A stretch of DNA of 64,000 nucleotides. Origin: Rhodococcus sp. ARC_M6. Its GTDB lineage: Bacteria; Actinomycetota; Actinomycetes; Mycobacteriales; Mycobacteriaceae. Below are positions 24,322 through 37,346 of the stretch, in pieces. Under the pieces are notes generated by a model. That model did no database searches, had not been told where the DNA came from, and was given only the letters and a program-made list of their open reading frames with translations. Positions within the stretch are counted from its first letter, which is position 1, and each line of letters begins with the position of its first letter. Position numbers and translations under genes: made by a program. The stretch spans positions 62,001 to 126,000 of the forward strand of contig NZ_JALGQH010000013.1 in NCBI RefSeq assembly GCF_022810305.1. The letters run 5' to 3'.

Positions 24322-25899
24322 TTACTTCTTGGGAAGCTTGAGCTGCGAAAGGTCGATGCCTTCGAGTCCGGGAGGCAACTGGTCGAGTCCCGGAGGCATC
24401 CCGGAGAGATCCGGCATTCCCGCGGGCATTCCGCCAGGCATTCCCGGGAATCCGCCCATACCAGGGAATCCTCCGCGCATCTTGGGCTGCGTCGGACCCT
24501 TGCCGCCCTTCTTGCCCTTCTTGCCCTTCTTGCTACGCACCTGCTTACGTGCGCCGGGCAGGCCCATACGACCGGCCATGGCGGCCATCATCTTTCGAGC
24601 GTCGAAGAACCGGTCCACCAGCTGGTTGACGTCGGAAACCTTGACACCCGAGCCGTTGGCGATACGCAGGCGACGCGACGCGTTGATGATCTTGGGATCT
24701 TCACGCTCGGCCGGCGTCATACCGCGAATGATGGCCTGAATGCGGTCGAGCTGCTTCTCGTCTACGTTCGCGAGGGCTTCTTTCATACCGCCGGCGCCCG
24801 GGAGCATGCCCAGGAGATTGCCGATCGGGCCCATCTTGCGCACGGCCATCATCTGGTCGAGGAAGTCTTCGAGAGTGAGCTGACCGGAGCCGATCTTGGC
24901 TGCAGTCGCCTCAGCCTGATCGGCGTCGAAGACTTGCTCGGCCTGCTCGATGAGGCTGAGCACGTCGCCCATACCGAGGATGCGGCTGGCCATGCGGTCC
25001 GGGTGGAAGACGTCGAAATCTTCGAGCTTCTCGCCCGTGGACGCGAACAGAATCGGCTGGCCGGTGACCTCACGGACGCTCAGCGCGGCGCCACCGCGGG
25101 CGTCGCCGTCGAGCTTCGTGAGGACGACGCCGGTGATGCCGACTCCCTCACGGAACGCGTCGGCCGTGCTGACCGCGTCCTGACCGATCATCGAGTCGAG
25201 AACGAAGAGGGTTTCGTCGGGGTTGACGGCGTCGCGGATGCCGGCGGCCTGAGCCATCAACTCCGTATCGATACCGAGGCGACCGGCTGTATCGACAATG
25301 ACCACGTCGTAATGCTTGTTACGTGCTTCTTCGACACCCGCGCGAGCTACCTCGACGGGGTCGGCGGCGGAGACACCGAGTGCGTTGTCGCCACCACCGA
25401 TAGAGGTGCCGGGATGCGGCGCGAAGACTGCCGCTCCGGCGCGCTCACCGACGATCTGCAGCTGGGTGACAGCGCCGGGGCGCTGAAGGTCACAGGCGAC
25501 CAGAAGGGGTGTGTGGCCCTGGTCCTTGAGCCACTTGGCCAGCTTTCCGGCCAGCGTGGTCTTACCGGAACCCTGCAGACCGGCCAGCATGATGACCGTC
25601 GGCGGGTTCTTGGCGAACTGCAGTCGACGCGTTTCGCCGCCGAGAACCTGAACGAGTTCTTCGTTGACGATCTTGACGACCTGCTGGGCCGGGTTGAGTG
25701 CGCCGGAAACCTCGGCGCCCTTCGCTCGTTCCTTGACCTTGGCGATGAAGCTGCGCACCACTGGCAGCGCTACGTCGGCCTCGAGAAGTGCGAGGCGGAT
25801 CTCACGGGCCGTAGCGTCGATATCGGCGCCGGACAGACGACCCTTACCACGCAGATCCTTGAGAGATCCGGTCAATCTGTCGGAAAGGGATTCGAACAC
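24322..25899 (-). CDS. ffh: Signal recognition particle protein Ffh (SRP54)
   Basis: GTPase that binds signal sequences on nascent membrane proteins and delivers ribosomes to FtsY. The 525-residue protein has an N domain (1-90), a G domain with GLQGSGKTT (107-115), DTAGRLGID and TKLDGDARGG, and an M domain ending in a Gly/Met/Pro-rich tail (GGFPGMGGFPGMPGG). GTG 25899 (VFESLSDRLTGSLKDL) is chosen: GGAG lies 8 nt upstream and the length equals that of mycobacterial Ffh; an upstream ATG at 25950 gives an atypical N-terminus. Its receptor ftsY lies 4.5 kb upstream in the same direction. Confidence 0.97.
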   Translation of the reverse strand: MFESLSDRLTGSLKDLRGKGRLSGADIDATAREIRLALLEADVALPVVRSFIAKVKERAKGAEVSGALNPAQQVVKIVNEELVQVLGGETRRLQFAKNPPTVIMLAGLQGSGKTTLAGKLAKWLKDQGHTPLLVACDLQRPGAVTQLQIVGERAGAAVFAPHPGTSIGGGDNALGVSAADPVEVARAGVEEARNKHYDVVIVDTAGRLGIDTELMAQAAGIRDAVNPDETLFVLDSMIGQDAVSTADAFREGVGITGVVLTKLDGDARGGAALSVREVTGQPILFASTGEKLEDFDVFHPDRMASRILGMGDVLSLIEQAEQVFDADQAEATAAKIGSGQLTLEDFLDQMMAVRKMGPIGNLLGMLPGAGGMKEALANVDEKQLDRIQAIIRGMTPAEREDPKIINASRRLRIANGSGVKVSDVNQLVDRFFDARKMMAAMAGRMGLPGARKQVRSKKGKKGKKGGKGPTQPKMRGGFPGMGGFPGMPGGMPAGMPDLSGMPPGLDQLPPGLEGIDLSQLKLPKK

Positions 25900-25960
25900 C
25901 GAGTGCGCTCCTGAATGTCGTGCGAGTTGGCCGTGGATATTCTCGGGCACCAGCCTAGCC

Positions 25961-25998
25961 GTTACGTCCGCACCGATCCCAGCCGATGCGGACGTAAC
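25961..25998 (-). terminator. Hairpin between glnD and ffh
   Basis: Perfect 12-bp arms GTTACGTCCGCA (25961-25972) and TGCGGACGTAAC (25987-25998) with a 14-nt loop, 16 bp after the glnD stop. There is no strong T-run, so it is probably a moderate terminator for the amtB-glnB-glnD operon. Confidence 0.65.
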
Positions 25999-26013
25999 CG
26001 TCCGGGAGTGTCT

Positions 26014-28885
<2,872 letters not shown>

Positions 28886-28905
28886 TCACTCTAATCACGT
28901 GCTGA

Positions 28906-30210
28906 TCACGCGAGGTCGTATGCGGTCTCTGCGTGTTGGGTCTCGTCGATGCCGCGAGCTTCGTCCTCGGCCGAGATTCGCCAGCCGAGAGGCTTGAGAG
29001 CAAAGCCGATAATCGCGGTAAGTACGCCGGTGAAGATGAGAGCTGAAAGTGCAATCACGATCTGAACCACCAGTTGCTTGTAGTCGCCGCCGTAGAACAA
29101 ACCTGTCGACGTAGCGAAGAATCCGATACCGATAGTGCCCCACAGACCCGAAACCAAGTGGACACCCACAACGTCGAGCGAATCGTCGAAACCGAAGCGG
29201 AACTTCAGGCCGACTGCCAGAGCGGACAGAATGCCGGCGACCGCGCCGAGGAAGATCGAGCCGACGGGACTCAACGTGCCCGCAGCCGGAGTGATGGCGA
29301 CCAGACCGGCAACCGCACCGGAAGCAGCACCCAGGCTGGTGGCGTGTCCGTCACGGATACGTTCCGTGAGCAACCAGGCCAGGATTCCCGCACAGGTGGC
29401 AGTGGTGGTGTTGATCCAGGCGAGACCGGCGTTACCGTCAGCGGCAAATGCCGAACCTGCGTTGAATCCGAACCAACCGAACCACAGAAGCGCTGCACCG
29501 AGCATGACAAACGGCAGGTTGTGCGGACGGAACGCGGTCTTGCCGAATCCGGCGCGCTTGCCGACGATAAGAGCGAGAACCAGAGCGGCAATACCGGCGT
29601 TGATGTGAACGACCGTGCCACCGGCAAAGTCGATCGGTGCGACGTTGGCGACGGTGACTCCGTCGTCATTGACCATGGTTCCGAACATCTTCGCGGCAAT
29701 GCCGTCCTCGGAACCCGAAAGCAATCCGCCGCCCCACACCATGTGAGCGAGCGGGAAGTAAACAATCGTGACCCAGATGCCCGAGAAGAGCATCCACGTA
29801 CCGAACTTCACGCGCTCAGCCAAAGCACCGCTGATAAGTGCGGTCGTGATAATTGCGAATGTCACCTGAAAAGCGATATCGATGACATTGGGATAACCCC
29901 AGGCGCCGGCGATGAAATTACCGTCCGCGTCGGTGATGCTGTCCTTGAGCCCGAAGAACTCGAAGGGATTCGCGAATATGCCACCGATGTTCTCGGTGCC
30001 GTAGGACATCGACCATCCCCACAGCACGTAAATGACACCGATAACGGCCATCGAACCGAACGACATCATCATCATGTTGAGCACGGACTTCGACCGTGAC
30101 ATGCCGCCGTAAAAGAATGCGACACCAGGGGTCATCAACAGGACCAGAGACGCGGCCATCAGCATCCATGCGGCGTTACCGGAGTTCGCCAACAATTCGT
30201 CGGTACTCAC
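28906..30210 (-). CDS. amtB: Ammonium transporter
   Basis: Trimeric membrane channel for ammonium uptake, gated by PII. The 434-residue protein has about 11 membrane helices. The first runs WMLMAASLVLLMTPGVAFFYGGMSRSKSVLNMMMMS, the family signature; conserved pore His residues are visible in GGTVVHINAG and GVHLVSGLWGTIG. GTG 30210 is preceded by AGGAGG at optimal distance. First gene of amtB-glnB-glnD; two GlnR-type sites lie 87-134 bp upstream, so induction under nitrogen limitation is expected. Confidence 0.97.
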   Translation of the reverse strand: MSTDELLANSGNAAWMLMAASLVLLMTPGVAFFYGGMSRSKSVLNMMMMSFGSMAVIGVIYVLWGWSMSYGTENIGGIFANPFEFFGLKDSITDADGNFIAGAWGYPNVIDIAFQVTFAIITTALISGALAERVKFGTWMLFSGIWVTIVYFPLAHMVWGGGLLSGSEDGIAAKMFGTMVNDDGVTVANVAPIDFAGGTVVHINAGIAALVLALIVGKRAGFGKTAFRPHNLPFVMLGAALLWFGWFGFNAGSAFAADGNAGLAWINTTTATCAGILAWLLTERIRDGHATSLGAASGAVAGLVAITPAAGTLSPVGSIFLGAVAGILSALAVGLKFRFGFDDSLDVVGVHLVSGLWGTIGIGFFATSTGLFYGGDYKQLVVQIVIALSALIFTGVLTAIIGFALKPLGWRISAEDEARGIDETQHAETAYDLA

Positions 30211-30296
30211 TTACTACCTCCTAGTCGCACGTGCTTGGGTTGCACGTCGTTGAGTAGAAGACTGCTGGGCTGGTGTTTCGTCCGTGGCGCGCTCGC

Positions 30297-30344
30297 GTTT
30301 CGCGCACGTGAACCAATTACCCAATTTTGTTGCAAGTAAGTTTC
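30297..30344 (-). promoter_or_regulatory. Candidate GlnR binding sites upstream of amtB
   Basis: Read on the minus strand, GAAAC-N6-GCAAC (30344-30329) and TTCAC-N6-GAAAC (30312-30297) match the actinobacterial GlnR pattern of TnAC-N6-GnAAC-type half sites with 6-nt spacing. The second fits better. They lie 87-134 bp before the amtB start, where activator sites are expected. Confidence 0.5.
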
Positions 30345-30379
30345 GTACTGCCAACTACGCCTTTTTCGACCCTCCCGGC

Positions 30380-30415
30380 GCGCCTTTATCAACCGCCGAG
30401 GGCTGACAAAGGCGC
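30380..30415 (-). terminator. Terminator downstream of ftsY
   Basis: Arms GCGCCTTT (30380-30387) and AAAGGCGC (30408-30415), extended inward by imperfect pairing around a large loop, starting 10 bp after the ftsY stop in the direction of transcription. A short A/T patch (CTTTTTC at 30361-30367) lies further on. Confidence 0.55.
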
Positions 30416-30424
30416 ACCGCGGAA

Positions 30425-31948
30425 TCAGCCCAGAAGGGCGTCGACAAACGCTCCCGGCTCGAACGGAGCCAAATCGTCGGCGCCTTCTCCGAGGCCGACA
30501 AGCTTGACCGGAACGCCGAGTTCATGCTGAACCTGGAAGACGATTCCGCCCTTGGCCGTGCCGTCCAACTTGGTCAACACAACGCCGGTGATATCGACAA
30601 CCTCAGCGAATACACGAGCCTGAGCGAGCCCGTTCTGGCCGACCGTGGCGTCGAGCACCAGTAGAACGTCGTCGGCCGATGCCTTCTTCTCGATAACGCG
30701 CTTGACCTTGCCGAGCTCGTCCATCAAACCGGTCTTGGTGTGCAAACGGCCGGCAGTGTCGATCAGCACGACGTCGACACCCTCGTCGATACCGCGGGCC
30801 ACCGCGTCGAAGGCAATCGCTGCGGGGTCTCCACCTTCCTTACCCCGAACCACCTCGGCGCCGACGCGCTCGGCCCACGTCTGCAACTGATCGGCCGCAG
30901 CGGCACGGAACGTATCTGCAGCACCCAGAATTACCCGTCGTCCGTCCGCGACCAGAACGCGAGCCAACTTGCCCGTCGTGGTGGTCTTGCCGGTTCCGTT
31001 GACACCGACGACCAGGAGGACGGCCGGGTGGTTATCGTGCGGAATTGCCCGGATCGAGCGATCCAGCTCGGGACGCAGCTCCGCGATCAGGACCTCACGC
31101 AGCAGAGCGCGCGCTGCCGCCTCGGTCCGAACACTGCGAGCCGCCATCTGCGCCCGCAAGGTGGTGACGATCTTCTCCGTGGTCGCCGAGCCGATATCCG
31201 CGATCAGCAGGGTGTCCTCGACCTCTTCCCACGAGTCCTCGTCCAGGTCGCCGCCACCGAGAAGGCCGAGCAAGCTCTTACCGACTGCGGACTGCGAACG
31301 TGAAAGTCGACCGCGCAGGCGATCAAGCCGGCCCTCAGTCGGGTCGATCTCGTCGAGAACCCGAGGCGCGGGCTCCACGACAACGGGCTCTTCGACAACA
31401 GGTGCCTCGATCGGAGCCTCGACGACGGGCTCTTCGACAACCGGCTCTTCGACAACAGGTGCCTCGATCGGAGCCTCGACGACGGGCTCTTCAACAACCG
31501 GAGCCTTCTCGACAACCGGCTCTTCAACAACCGGCGGCTCTTCGACAACCGGCGGCTCTTCGACAACCGGCGCCTTCTCGACGACCGGCGGTTCTTCGAC
31601 AACCGGAGCCTTCTCGACGACCGGCTCTTCAACAACCGGAGCCTTCTCAACAACCGGAGCCTTCTCGACGACCGGTTCCTCGACGACCGGAATCGGTTTC
31701 GGCTCGACGGGTTTTTCCGGTTCCACCGTCACCGGTGGTGCCGTCGCGGTGGACCCCTCACTGAAACTGAACCCGCCACCGGCTTTGTAGCCGCCTGACT
31801 TGTCCTTCTCGGGGGCACCGAGTTGGGGCTTCGTCTCCGGCGCCTTGAGCGACACCTGACTGCTGCGGTAGCGCAGGAAACCAGCCACGAGGGCAATGAG
31901 TATTACGGCCGCTACAGCCGCGATGATGATCCAAGCCTGGGTAGTCAC
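30425..31948 (-). CDS. ftsY: Signal recognition particle receptor FtsY
   Basis: GTPase receptor that docks the Ffh-ribosome complex at the membrane. The 507-residue protein starts with a membrane helix (AWIIIAAVAAVILIALVAGFL), then a repeat-rich acidic linker (about 85-195) of VVEKAP and VVEEP units, then the NG domain with GVNGTGKTTTTGKLAR, DTAGRLHTK and TKLDGTAKGG. GTG start at 31948. The membrane helix is typical of actinobacterial FtsY. It follows smc by 42 bp, as in M. tuberculosis. Confidence 0.97.
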   Translation of the reverse strand: MTTQAWIIIAAVAAVILIALVAGFLRYRSSQVSLKAPETKPQLGAPEKDKSGGYKAGGGFSFSEGSTATAPPVTVEPEKPVEPKPIPVVEEPVVEKAPVVEKAPVVEEPVVEKAPVVEEPPVVEKAPVVEEPPVVEEPPVVEEPVVEKAPVVEEPVVEAPIEAPVVEEPVVEEPVVEAPIEAPVVEEPVVVEPAPRVLDEIDPTEGRLDRLRGRLSRSQSAVGKSLLGLLGGGDLDEDSWEEVEDTLLIADIGSATTEKIVTTLRAQMAARSVRTEAAARALLREVLIAELRPELDRSIRAIPHDNHPAVLLVVGVNGTGKTTTTGKLARVLVADGRRVILGAADTFRAAAADQLQTWAERVGAEVVRGKEGGDPAAIAFDAVARGIDEGVDVVLIDTAGRLHTKTGLMDELGKVKRVIEKKASADDVLLVLDATVGQNGLAQARVFAEVVDITGVVLTKLDGTAKGGIVFQVQHELGVPVKLVGLGEGADDLAPFEPGAFVDALLG

Positions 31949-31990
31949 CGAGCTATTCTTTCAGGCTCGGCAAGAGAAAGTGACCAGGCC

Positions 31991-34900
31991 TTACCGAACG
32001 GCGAGGTCTTGGCCGCGTAGTCGTTGTGAAATGACGGCCGTGATTCCGTCGCCGCGCATGCTGACGCCGTACAGAGCATCGGCAATTTCCATGGTCGGTT
32101 TCTGGTGCGTGATGACGATCAGCTGCGATTTTTCACGCAACTGTTCGAACAATCCGATGAGCCGACGCAAATTGGTGTCGTCGAGTGCCGCTTCGACTTC
32201 GTCCATGACGTAGAACGGTGACGGCCTGGCGCGGAAGATCGCCACGAGCATCGCGATGGCGGTCAGCGACTTCTCGCCGCCGGAAAGCAAGGACAACCGC
32301 TTGACCTTCTTTCCCGGCGGGCGAGCTTCGACCTCGATGCCGGTAGTGAGCATGTCCGACGGGTCGGTGAGGACCAGTCGGCCTTCTCCCCCGGGAAATA
32401 GTGTCGCGAAGACTCCGACAAACTCGCGCTGGACGTCCGCGAAGGCCTCGGTGAACACCTGGAGGATCCGGGCGTCGACGTCCGCCACTACGGCCAGGAG
32501 ATCCTTGCGCGCTGTCTTGACGTCCTCGAGTTGTGTGGACAAAAAGGTGTACCGCTCTTCGAGTGCGGCAAATTCTTCCAGTGCCAACGGATTGACCCGG
32601 CCTAGGGTCGCGAGGTCTTTCTCGGCTCGTTTGGCTCGACGCTCCTGGGTGGTTCGCTCGTAGGGCGCGGGTGCGGGCGCGGTGACCTGCTCGCCGCGCT
32701 CCTTGGCTTGCTCGTACTCTTCCAATTCCAGTGCCGTCGGGGGCAGTTCGACGTCCGGTCCGTACTCGGAAATCAGATCGTCGAGGCCGATCCCGTACTG
32801 CTCGAGAATGGAATCTTCGAGTTGCTCGATTCGCATCGCGGCCTGGGCTTTGGCCACCTCGTCGCGGTGAACGGCATCGGTCAACGACGCCAGCTGCCCG
32901 GTGAGCGCTTTGGATATCTCTCGAACCTGATCGAGTTTTGCCAGGCATTCGGTTCGCGCCTGTGACAGTTCGTCACGATGCGCCACCGCCGACGCTACGA
33001 CGCCCTCGAGTTCCGTCGCCACTCGTCGGCCGGATTCTGCAACTGCCGCAGCAACTTCGGCTGCGTGAGCGCGCGCTTTCAGTGCCCGCTCCGCGCGAAC
33101 TCGTGCCTCCCGTTCAGCGGTGGCGGCGCGGCGCAGCGAATCTGCTTTGCCTCGAACGGATTCGGCTCGCTCCTCGGCAGTTCGCACGGTGAGCCGCGCA
33201 TCCATTTCGACGATGCGCACTTCGGCGAGTGCCGCTGCTGCCATCTCGCGGTCGGTGGCGGTCGATTCCGGCGCTCCGGCCTCCGCAGTCCCGTCGGTCT
33301 CGGCAAGCCGCAGTCGTTCTTCCAATTCTGCTAGCGCAGTGAAAGATTCATCCCGACCGGATTCCACGCGTTCGCGCTGGACGCTCAAGCGTTCCGATTC
33401 TGTGTTCGCGATACGGACTGCCTGACCCAAACGCCCCAAATGTTCGTAGATCGACGACATCGCTGCATCCGACTCGTTGAGCGCAGCCAGGGTTTGTTCC
33501 GCAGTTTCCTGCCGTGCAGCCTGCTCGGCCAGTCCCCCGGCCAATGCTGCTTCCAATTCCTCGGACCGCGCCTGCGTCTGGTCCAACTCTGCGGCTGAGA
33601 CGTCGATAGCGGCTTGGACTTCGAGTGTGCTCGGACGTCGATCGGAGCCGCCGATCAGCCAACCCGTTCCGTGGAGGTTTCCGGATTTGTCGACGGCACG
33701 AATTGCATTGTGCTCAGCTACTACTCGAACCGCGTCGTCAAGGTTGTCAACCAGAACGATATCGCCCAGTAAGGCATTGATTCCCGCCCGCAGGTCCTCC
33801 GGGCACTCGATGACGTCGACGGCGCGTCGAATGGCGGACGGAAGATCGACCGATTCAGAAGGCTCGCCCACACCGCGAACGATCAGCGACGCCTGACCAC
33901 CATCGCGTTCCACGAGAGCTGTCACCGCCGACTGAGCAACGCTCAGCGATTGCGCGACAACAGCATCCGCTGCCGGACCCAGTGCCGCGGCAATCGCGGT
34001 TTCGTATCCCGGTTCCACACGCATCTCGCCAGCCAGTGAGCCGGTGACGCCTTCGAGGTTCTCGAGGAGCCAACCGGCGCCGTCCTTGCGCTGCAACCCC
34101 ATTGACAGTGCTTCGATGCGTGCGCGGAGCGACGCAATGCTTTGTCCGCTCGACTTCTCTTCGGCGCGCAACTCGTCGACTAGCCGATTGATCAGATCAA
34201 GAGCCTCGAGCGCCCGTTCGTGATTTGTGTCGAGTCCGACCTCACCGGCGTCGAGGTCGCCGATGCTCGCCGCCGCCGCCTCGAACTCCTCTTCGGCAGT
34301 AGCGGCGCGGCGCGTCGACTCCTCGATGGCTTCGGTGAGCCGAGCCATGTCGGCATCCACCGATTCGACCCGAGTCCTCAGAGTATCCACCTGACCGGAC
34401 AACCTGGCCAAGCCTTCGCGGCGGTCTGCGACGGCCCGAACTTCCGCCATGTGCGCTCGTTCCGCTTCTGCGGCAGCATCTTCGGTAGCCGAGAGTTGTT
34501 CACGGGCCGCTTCGGAAGCTGCGCGCGCAATCTCGACCGCCTCGATCAGCTCCGCTTCCTCCGCCGCCAAACGCTCAGCGCGGGCTTCCATCTCGTCAGG
34601 ATCCTGGCCGCGGCCACCGACAGGTTCGGTATCAAGATGACGCGCACGTTCCCGGGCAATGCGCACCGTTGCATTGACTCGTTCAGCGAGAGCCGACAGC
34701 TGAAACCAACTCTGTGCCGCCGCTTCTGCACCGGGCGTGAGCCGCGCCAATGCCTGCTCTTGCCGACCAAGTTCCAGATTTGCTTCGTCCAGCGCAGCCG
34801 CCACCTGATTATGCTGCTCGCGCGCCGTCTTCTCGTCTTGCGCTTGGTCGCTGAGATCGGTGCGCTTGGTCACCAGATCGTCGGCAGCCAACCGCATCTT

Positions 34901-35575
34901 GGCGTCACGCAGGTCTGCCTGCACCGTCTGGGCGCGGCGAGCAACCTCAGCCTGACGTCCGAGTGGTTTGAGTTGGCGTCGCAGTTCTGCGGTGAGGTCG
35001 CTCAGCCGAGCGAGGTTGGCCTGCATCGAATCAAGCTTGCGTACTGCCTTTTCCTTGCGGCGCCTGTGTTTGAGGACGCCGGCGGCTTCTTCGATGAACG
35101 CTCGACGATCCTCGGGGCGGGATTCCAAGATCGCAGCGAGCCTGCCTTGGCCGACGATCACATGCATCTCACGACCGATACCCGAGTCGCTGAGCAGTTC
35201 CTGAACGTCCATCAACCGGCACGCAGAGCCGTTGATCTCGTACTCGCCGGCGCCATCACGGAACATCCGACGCGTAATCGACACCTCGGAGTAGTCGATC
35301 GGGAGCGCGCCGTCGGAGTTGTCGATGGTCAACGTCACTTCGGCGCGGCCCAGCGGTGCCCGGCCGGACGTTCCCGCGAAGATGACGTCTTCCATTTTTC
35401 CGCCGCGCAGCGCCTTGGCGCCCTGCTCGCCCATCACCCAGGAGAGCGCGTCGACGACATTGGATTTTCCGGAACCGTTGGGGCCGACGACGCAGGTGAT
35501 GCCAGGCTCGAACCGAAGAGTCGTTGCCGACGCAAAGGACTTGAAGCCTTTGAGCGTCAGACTCTTGAGGTGCAT
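31991..35575 (-). CDS. smc: Chromosome segregation protein SMC
   Basis: Condensin ATPase that organises and segregates the chromosome with ScpA and ScpB. The 1194-residue protein has Walker [10 protein letters not shown] (31-39), long coiled coils (about 170-500 and 670-1000) around a hinge ([12 protein letters not shown] to about residue 650), and a C-terminal head with [17 protein letters not shown] and [16 protein letters not shown] 35575. The antisense strand is open for hundreds of codons, but that is a high-GC shadow. Confidence 0.97.
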   Translation of the reverse strand: MHLKSLTLKGFKSFASATTLRFEPGITCVVGPNGSGKSNVVDALSWVMGEQGAKALRGGKMEDVIFAGTSGRAPLGRAEVTLTIDNSDGALPIDYSEVSITRRMFRDGAGEYEINGSACRLMDVQELLSDSGIGREMHVIVGQGRLAAILESRPEDRRAFIEEAAGVLKHRRRKEKAVRKLDSMQANLARLSDLTAELRRQLKPLGRQAEVARRAQTVQADLRDAKMRLAADDLVTKRTDLSDQAQDEKTAREQHNQVAAALDEANLELGRQEQALARLTPGAEAAAQSWFQLSALAERVNATVRIARERARHLDTEPVGGRGQDPDEMEARAERLAAEEAELIEAVEIARAASEAAREQLSATEDAAAEAERAHMAEVRAVADRREGLARLSGQVDTLRTRVESVDADMARLTEAIEESTRRAATAEEEFEAAAASIGDLDAGEVGLDTNHERALEALDLINRLVDELRAEEKSSGQSIASLRARIEALSMGLQRKDGAGWLLENLEGVTGSLAGEMRVEPGYETAIAAALGPAADAVVAQSLSVAQSAVTALVERDGGQASLIVRGVGEPSESVDLPSAIRRAVDVIECPEDLRAGINALLGDIVLVDNLDDAVRVVAEHNAIRAVDKSGNLHGTGWLIGGSDRRPSTLEVQAAIDVSAAELDQTQARSEELEAALAGGLAEQAARQETAEQTLAALNESDAAMSSIYEHLGRLGQAVRIANTESERLSVQRERVESGRDESFTALAELEERLRLAETDGTAEAGAPESTATDREMAAAALAEVRIVEMDARLTVRTAEERAESVRGKADSLRRAATAEREARVRAERALKARAHAAEVAAAVAESGRRVATELEGVVASAVAHRDELSQARTECLAKLDQVREISKALTGQLASLTDAVHRDEVAKAQAAMRIEQLEDSILEQYGIGLDDLISEYGPDVELPPTALELEEYEQAKERGEQVTAPAPAPYERTTQERRAKRAEKDLATLGRVNPLALEEFAALEERYTFLSTQLEDVKTARKDLLAVVADVDARILQVFTEAFADVQREFVGVFATLFPGGEGRLVLTDPSDMLTTGIEVEARPPGKKVKRLSLLSGGEKSLTAIAMLVAIFRARPSPFYVMDEVEAALDDTNLRRLIGLFEQLREKSQLIVITHQKPTMEIADALYGVSMRGDGITAVISQRLRGQDLAVR

Positions 35576-35600
35576 GGGTGAAACTTTACCGTTCGCGGAG

Positions 35601-35879
35601 TCAGCGTTCGACGAACCCGGACAGGTCTCCTCGCGGTGTGTCCCAACTCTCCACCACCAGGTCGACGGTTCCCGGAGTGGTACCCGAACGCAACAGCGCT
35701 AGCAGCCTTTGCGCTGACTCCCGATCACCTTCGGCAACAACGAGAACGCGACCGCCTCGTTGATTCGACGCGTACCCGACCAAACCCAATTCCAAGGCAC
35801 GAGCGCGGGTCCACCAGCGAAACCCGACGCCCTGGACAAATCCGTGTACCCACGCGGTCAACCGCACCGGATCAGTCAC
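35601..35879 (-). CDS. acyP: Acylphosphatase
   Basis: Small enzyme that hydrolyses acyl phosphates. The 92-residue protein has the signature [18 protein letters not shown], with the phosphate-binding Arg in GFRWW and the catalytic Asn in [13 protein letters not shown] 35879 overlaps the upstream gene by 4 bp. It lies 25 bp before smc, the same order as in M. tuberculosis. Confidence 0.96.
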   Translation of the reverse strand: MTDPVRLTAWVHGFVQGVGFRWWTRARALELGLVGYASNQRGGRVLVVAEGDRESAQRLLALLRSGTTPGTVDLVVESWDTPRGDLSGFVER

Positions 35880-36793
35880 GACGAACCGCCGCGCACCCGA
35901 TCAAGACGGTGCACTTCACCCAGAAAACTGGTGGTGTACAGCGCATTCGGATCCCAGCCTGGCCCCGCACCGAACTTCACCGCCGATGTCAACGGCAGAC
36001 CTGAAGCGATGTCACACGACGTTCCCCACTCCGGATCCACTCGTACAACCTTGCCACCGACATTGAACGCCACGTACAACGCTCCATCCGGACCGACTGT
36101 GAGATCGTCGGCCATGTTGGCCGGCCCGAAGCCCGGAAGCGTAATAGTCCTCACCGGCCCAAACAGATCGTCGACATCGAGAATGTGGATCGCCGTTGTG
36201 AGGTCGAACGTTGTTGTGACAAAGACATTCCGGCCCGAACGCGCCAAACCGTCGACCGTCCCCAGATCCTTACGCACCACCGTCACCTGACCGTCACGCC
36301 CGATCACCGTGAGTCCGGGATCGGTGAGAGTTCGCGTAGTCAGAAAGCGATCACCGCCGAGTGCGACAAGGCCATTGGGCATCACCAGAGAATCGGCGAC
36401 GGTGGTCACCGAAGCATCCGAGGTATCAACCCGTCCTAGAGTTCCGTCTGCGATCCCGAACAGGCCTGAGACAGTGGAGTTTCCGGTGGTGAAGTACACG
36501 GCACCATCTTGTGCAACCAGCCCACCCGGCCCGTTTACGTTGTTCACCAGCGCCTTTCGGCTTCCATCCGGCGACACTGTCAGCAGTGAGCCCTGACCGA
36601 CGAGCGCCGATTGTGACAGCACCATCGACCCTGTGCCGTCGAACTCCAGGTTTTCGAGCATCCCCGCGCCGGAAGTGACGAGCGTCGACGTCCACGGACC
36701 ACAACCGTCCCCGGCTGAGGCAGCCGCCGGACCGACAACTGCCACAGCGCAACTCACTGCCAGCGCAGCGACGACACAGCCGGCGCGGAGCAT
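35876..36793 (-). CDS. Secreted beta-propeller protein (ScyD/ScyE or SMP-30-like)
   Basis: A 305-residue exported protein. The signal peptide ([28 protein letters not shown]) is followed by repeats of the NHL/SMP-30 propeller type: [58 protein letters not shown]. Proteins of the ScyD/ScyE group share this plan; the substrate is unknown and lactonase activity is not assured. ATG 36793 shares a base with the OsmC stop (TGATG). This gene is an addition between the osmC-like and acyP genes compared with M. tuberculosis. Confidence 0.8.
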   Translation of the reverse strand: MLRAGCVVAALAVSCAVAVVGPAAASAGDGCGPWTSTLVTSGAGMLENLEFDGTGSMVLSQSALVGQGSLLTVSPDGSRKALVNNVNGPGGLVAQDGAVYFTTGNSTVSGLFGIADGTLGRVDTSDASVTTVADSLVMPNGLVALGGDRFLTTRTLTDPGLTVIGRDGQVTVVRKDLGTVDGLARSGRNVFVTTTFDLTTAIHILDVDDLFGPVRTITLPGFGPANMADDLTVGPDGALYVAFNVGGKVVRVDPEWGTSCDIASGLPLTSAVKFGAGPGWDPNALYTTSFLGEVHRLDRVRGGSS

Positions 36794-37233
36794 CAAGCCT
36801 CCGTGTCGATTGTCAGCGTGACCTTGGTACCGGCCTTGAGTGTGCGACCGACGGTGCAGACCTTCTCGACGGAACGTTCGATCAACATGATCAATCGTTC
36901 CTGGGCGTCCGCGTCGAGTTCGCTGAGATCGAGTTCGAGGACCTCGTCCAGTTGCGGGTACACCTCGTTCTCCCGATCAGCTGTTCCCGAGACCCGAATC
37001 GTGGCGTCGTAGTTGTCACCGAGACGCCGCGAGATGGGGAAATCAGAACTCATACCCGAGCAGGCAGCCAAAGCAATCTTGAGGAGTTCGCCCGGTGTGA
37101 ATACTCCCGGTACAGATTCCGAGCCGATCAACACCGCGGCGCCGCGAGAACTCTTGCCGGTATACAGGCGGGTTCCGGTGCGCTCTACCCAGAGTTCGGT
37201 GGATGCAGTCTTGTCAGTGCTCAGTTCAGCCAT
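36793..37233 (-). CDS. OsmC/Ohr family peroxide-defence protein
   Basis: A 146-residue OsmC-fold protein that reduces organic hydroperoxides with two cysteines. The pair is visible in ALAACSGMSSD and KVCTVGRTLKAG. TGKSSRGAAVLIG and FTPGELLKIALAAC are family blocks. ATG 37233, 87 bp after mutM; that gap carries the 29-bp tandem duplication. It corresponds to M. tuberculosis Rv2923c by position. Confidence 0.93.
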   Translation of the reverse strand: MAELSTDKTASTELWVERTGTRLYTGKSSRGAAVLIGSESVPGVFTPGELLKIALAACSGMSSDFPISRRLGDNYDATIRVSGTADRENEVYPQLDEVLELDLSELDADAQERLIMLIERSVEKVCTVGRTLKAGTKVTLTIDTEA

Positions 37234-37281
37234 GCCGCAATCTTGCCATCCCGACAGAAAGGAAGTGCGCGGACCTAACGC

Positions 37282-37346
37282 TTCATACTGCTTAGATCTT
37301 GGCGCTTCGCTTCATACTGCTTAGATCTTGGCGCTTCGCTTCATAC
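37282..37346. repeat. 29-bp tandem duplication covering the mutM stop codon
   Basis: Units at 37282-37310 and 37311-37339 are identical over 29 bp, and the first 7 bases of the unit recur at 37340-37346. The unit on the minus strand contains the last codons of mutM and its TAA stop, so the MKRSAKI-stop coding end is present twice. It looks like replication slippage. Confidence 0.95.

Noticed and set aside
31300..31764. Repeat-rich open frames opposite ftsY that look like Arg/Pro or Ser/Thr repeat proteins
   Set aside because: They arise from the VVEKAP repeat DNA read in other frames.
34220..35581. A 453-codon open frame antisense to smc
   Set aside because: High-GC shadow of the SMC head and coiled coil; no domain or ribosome site.
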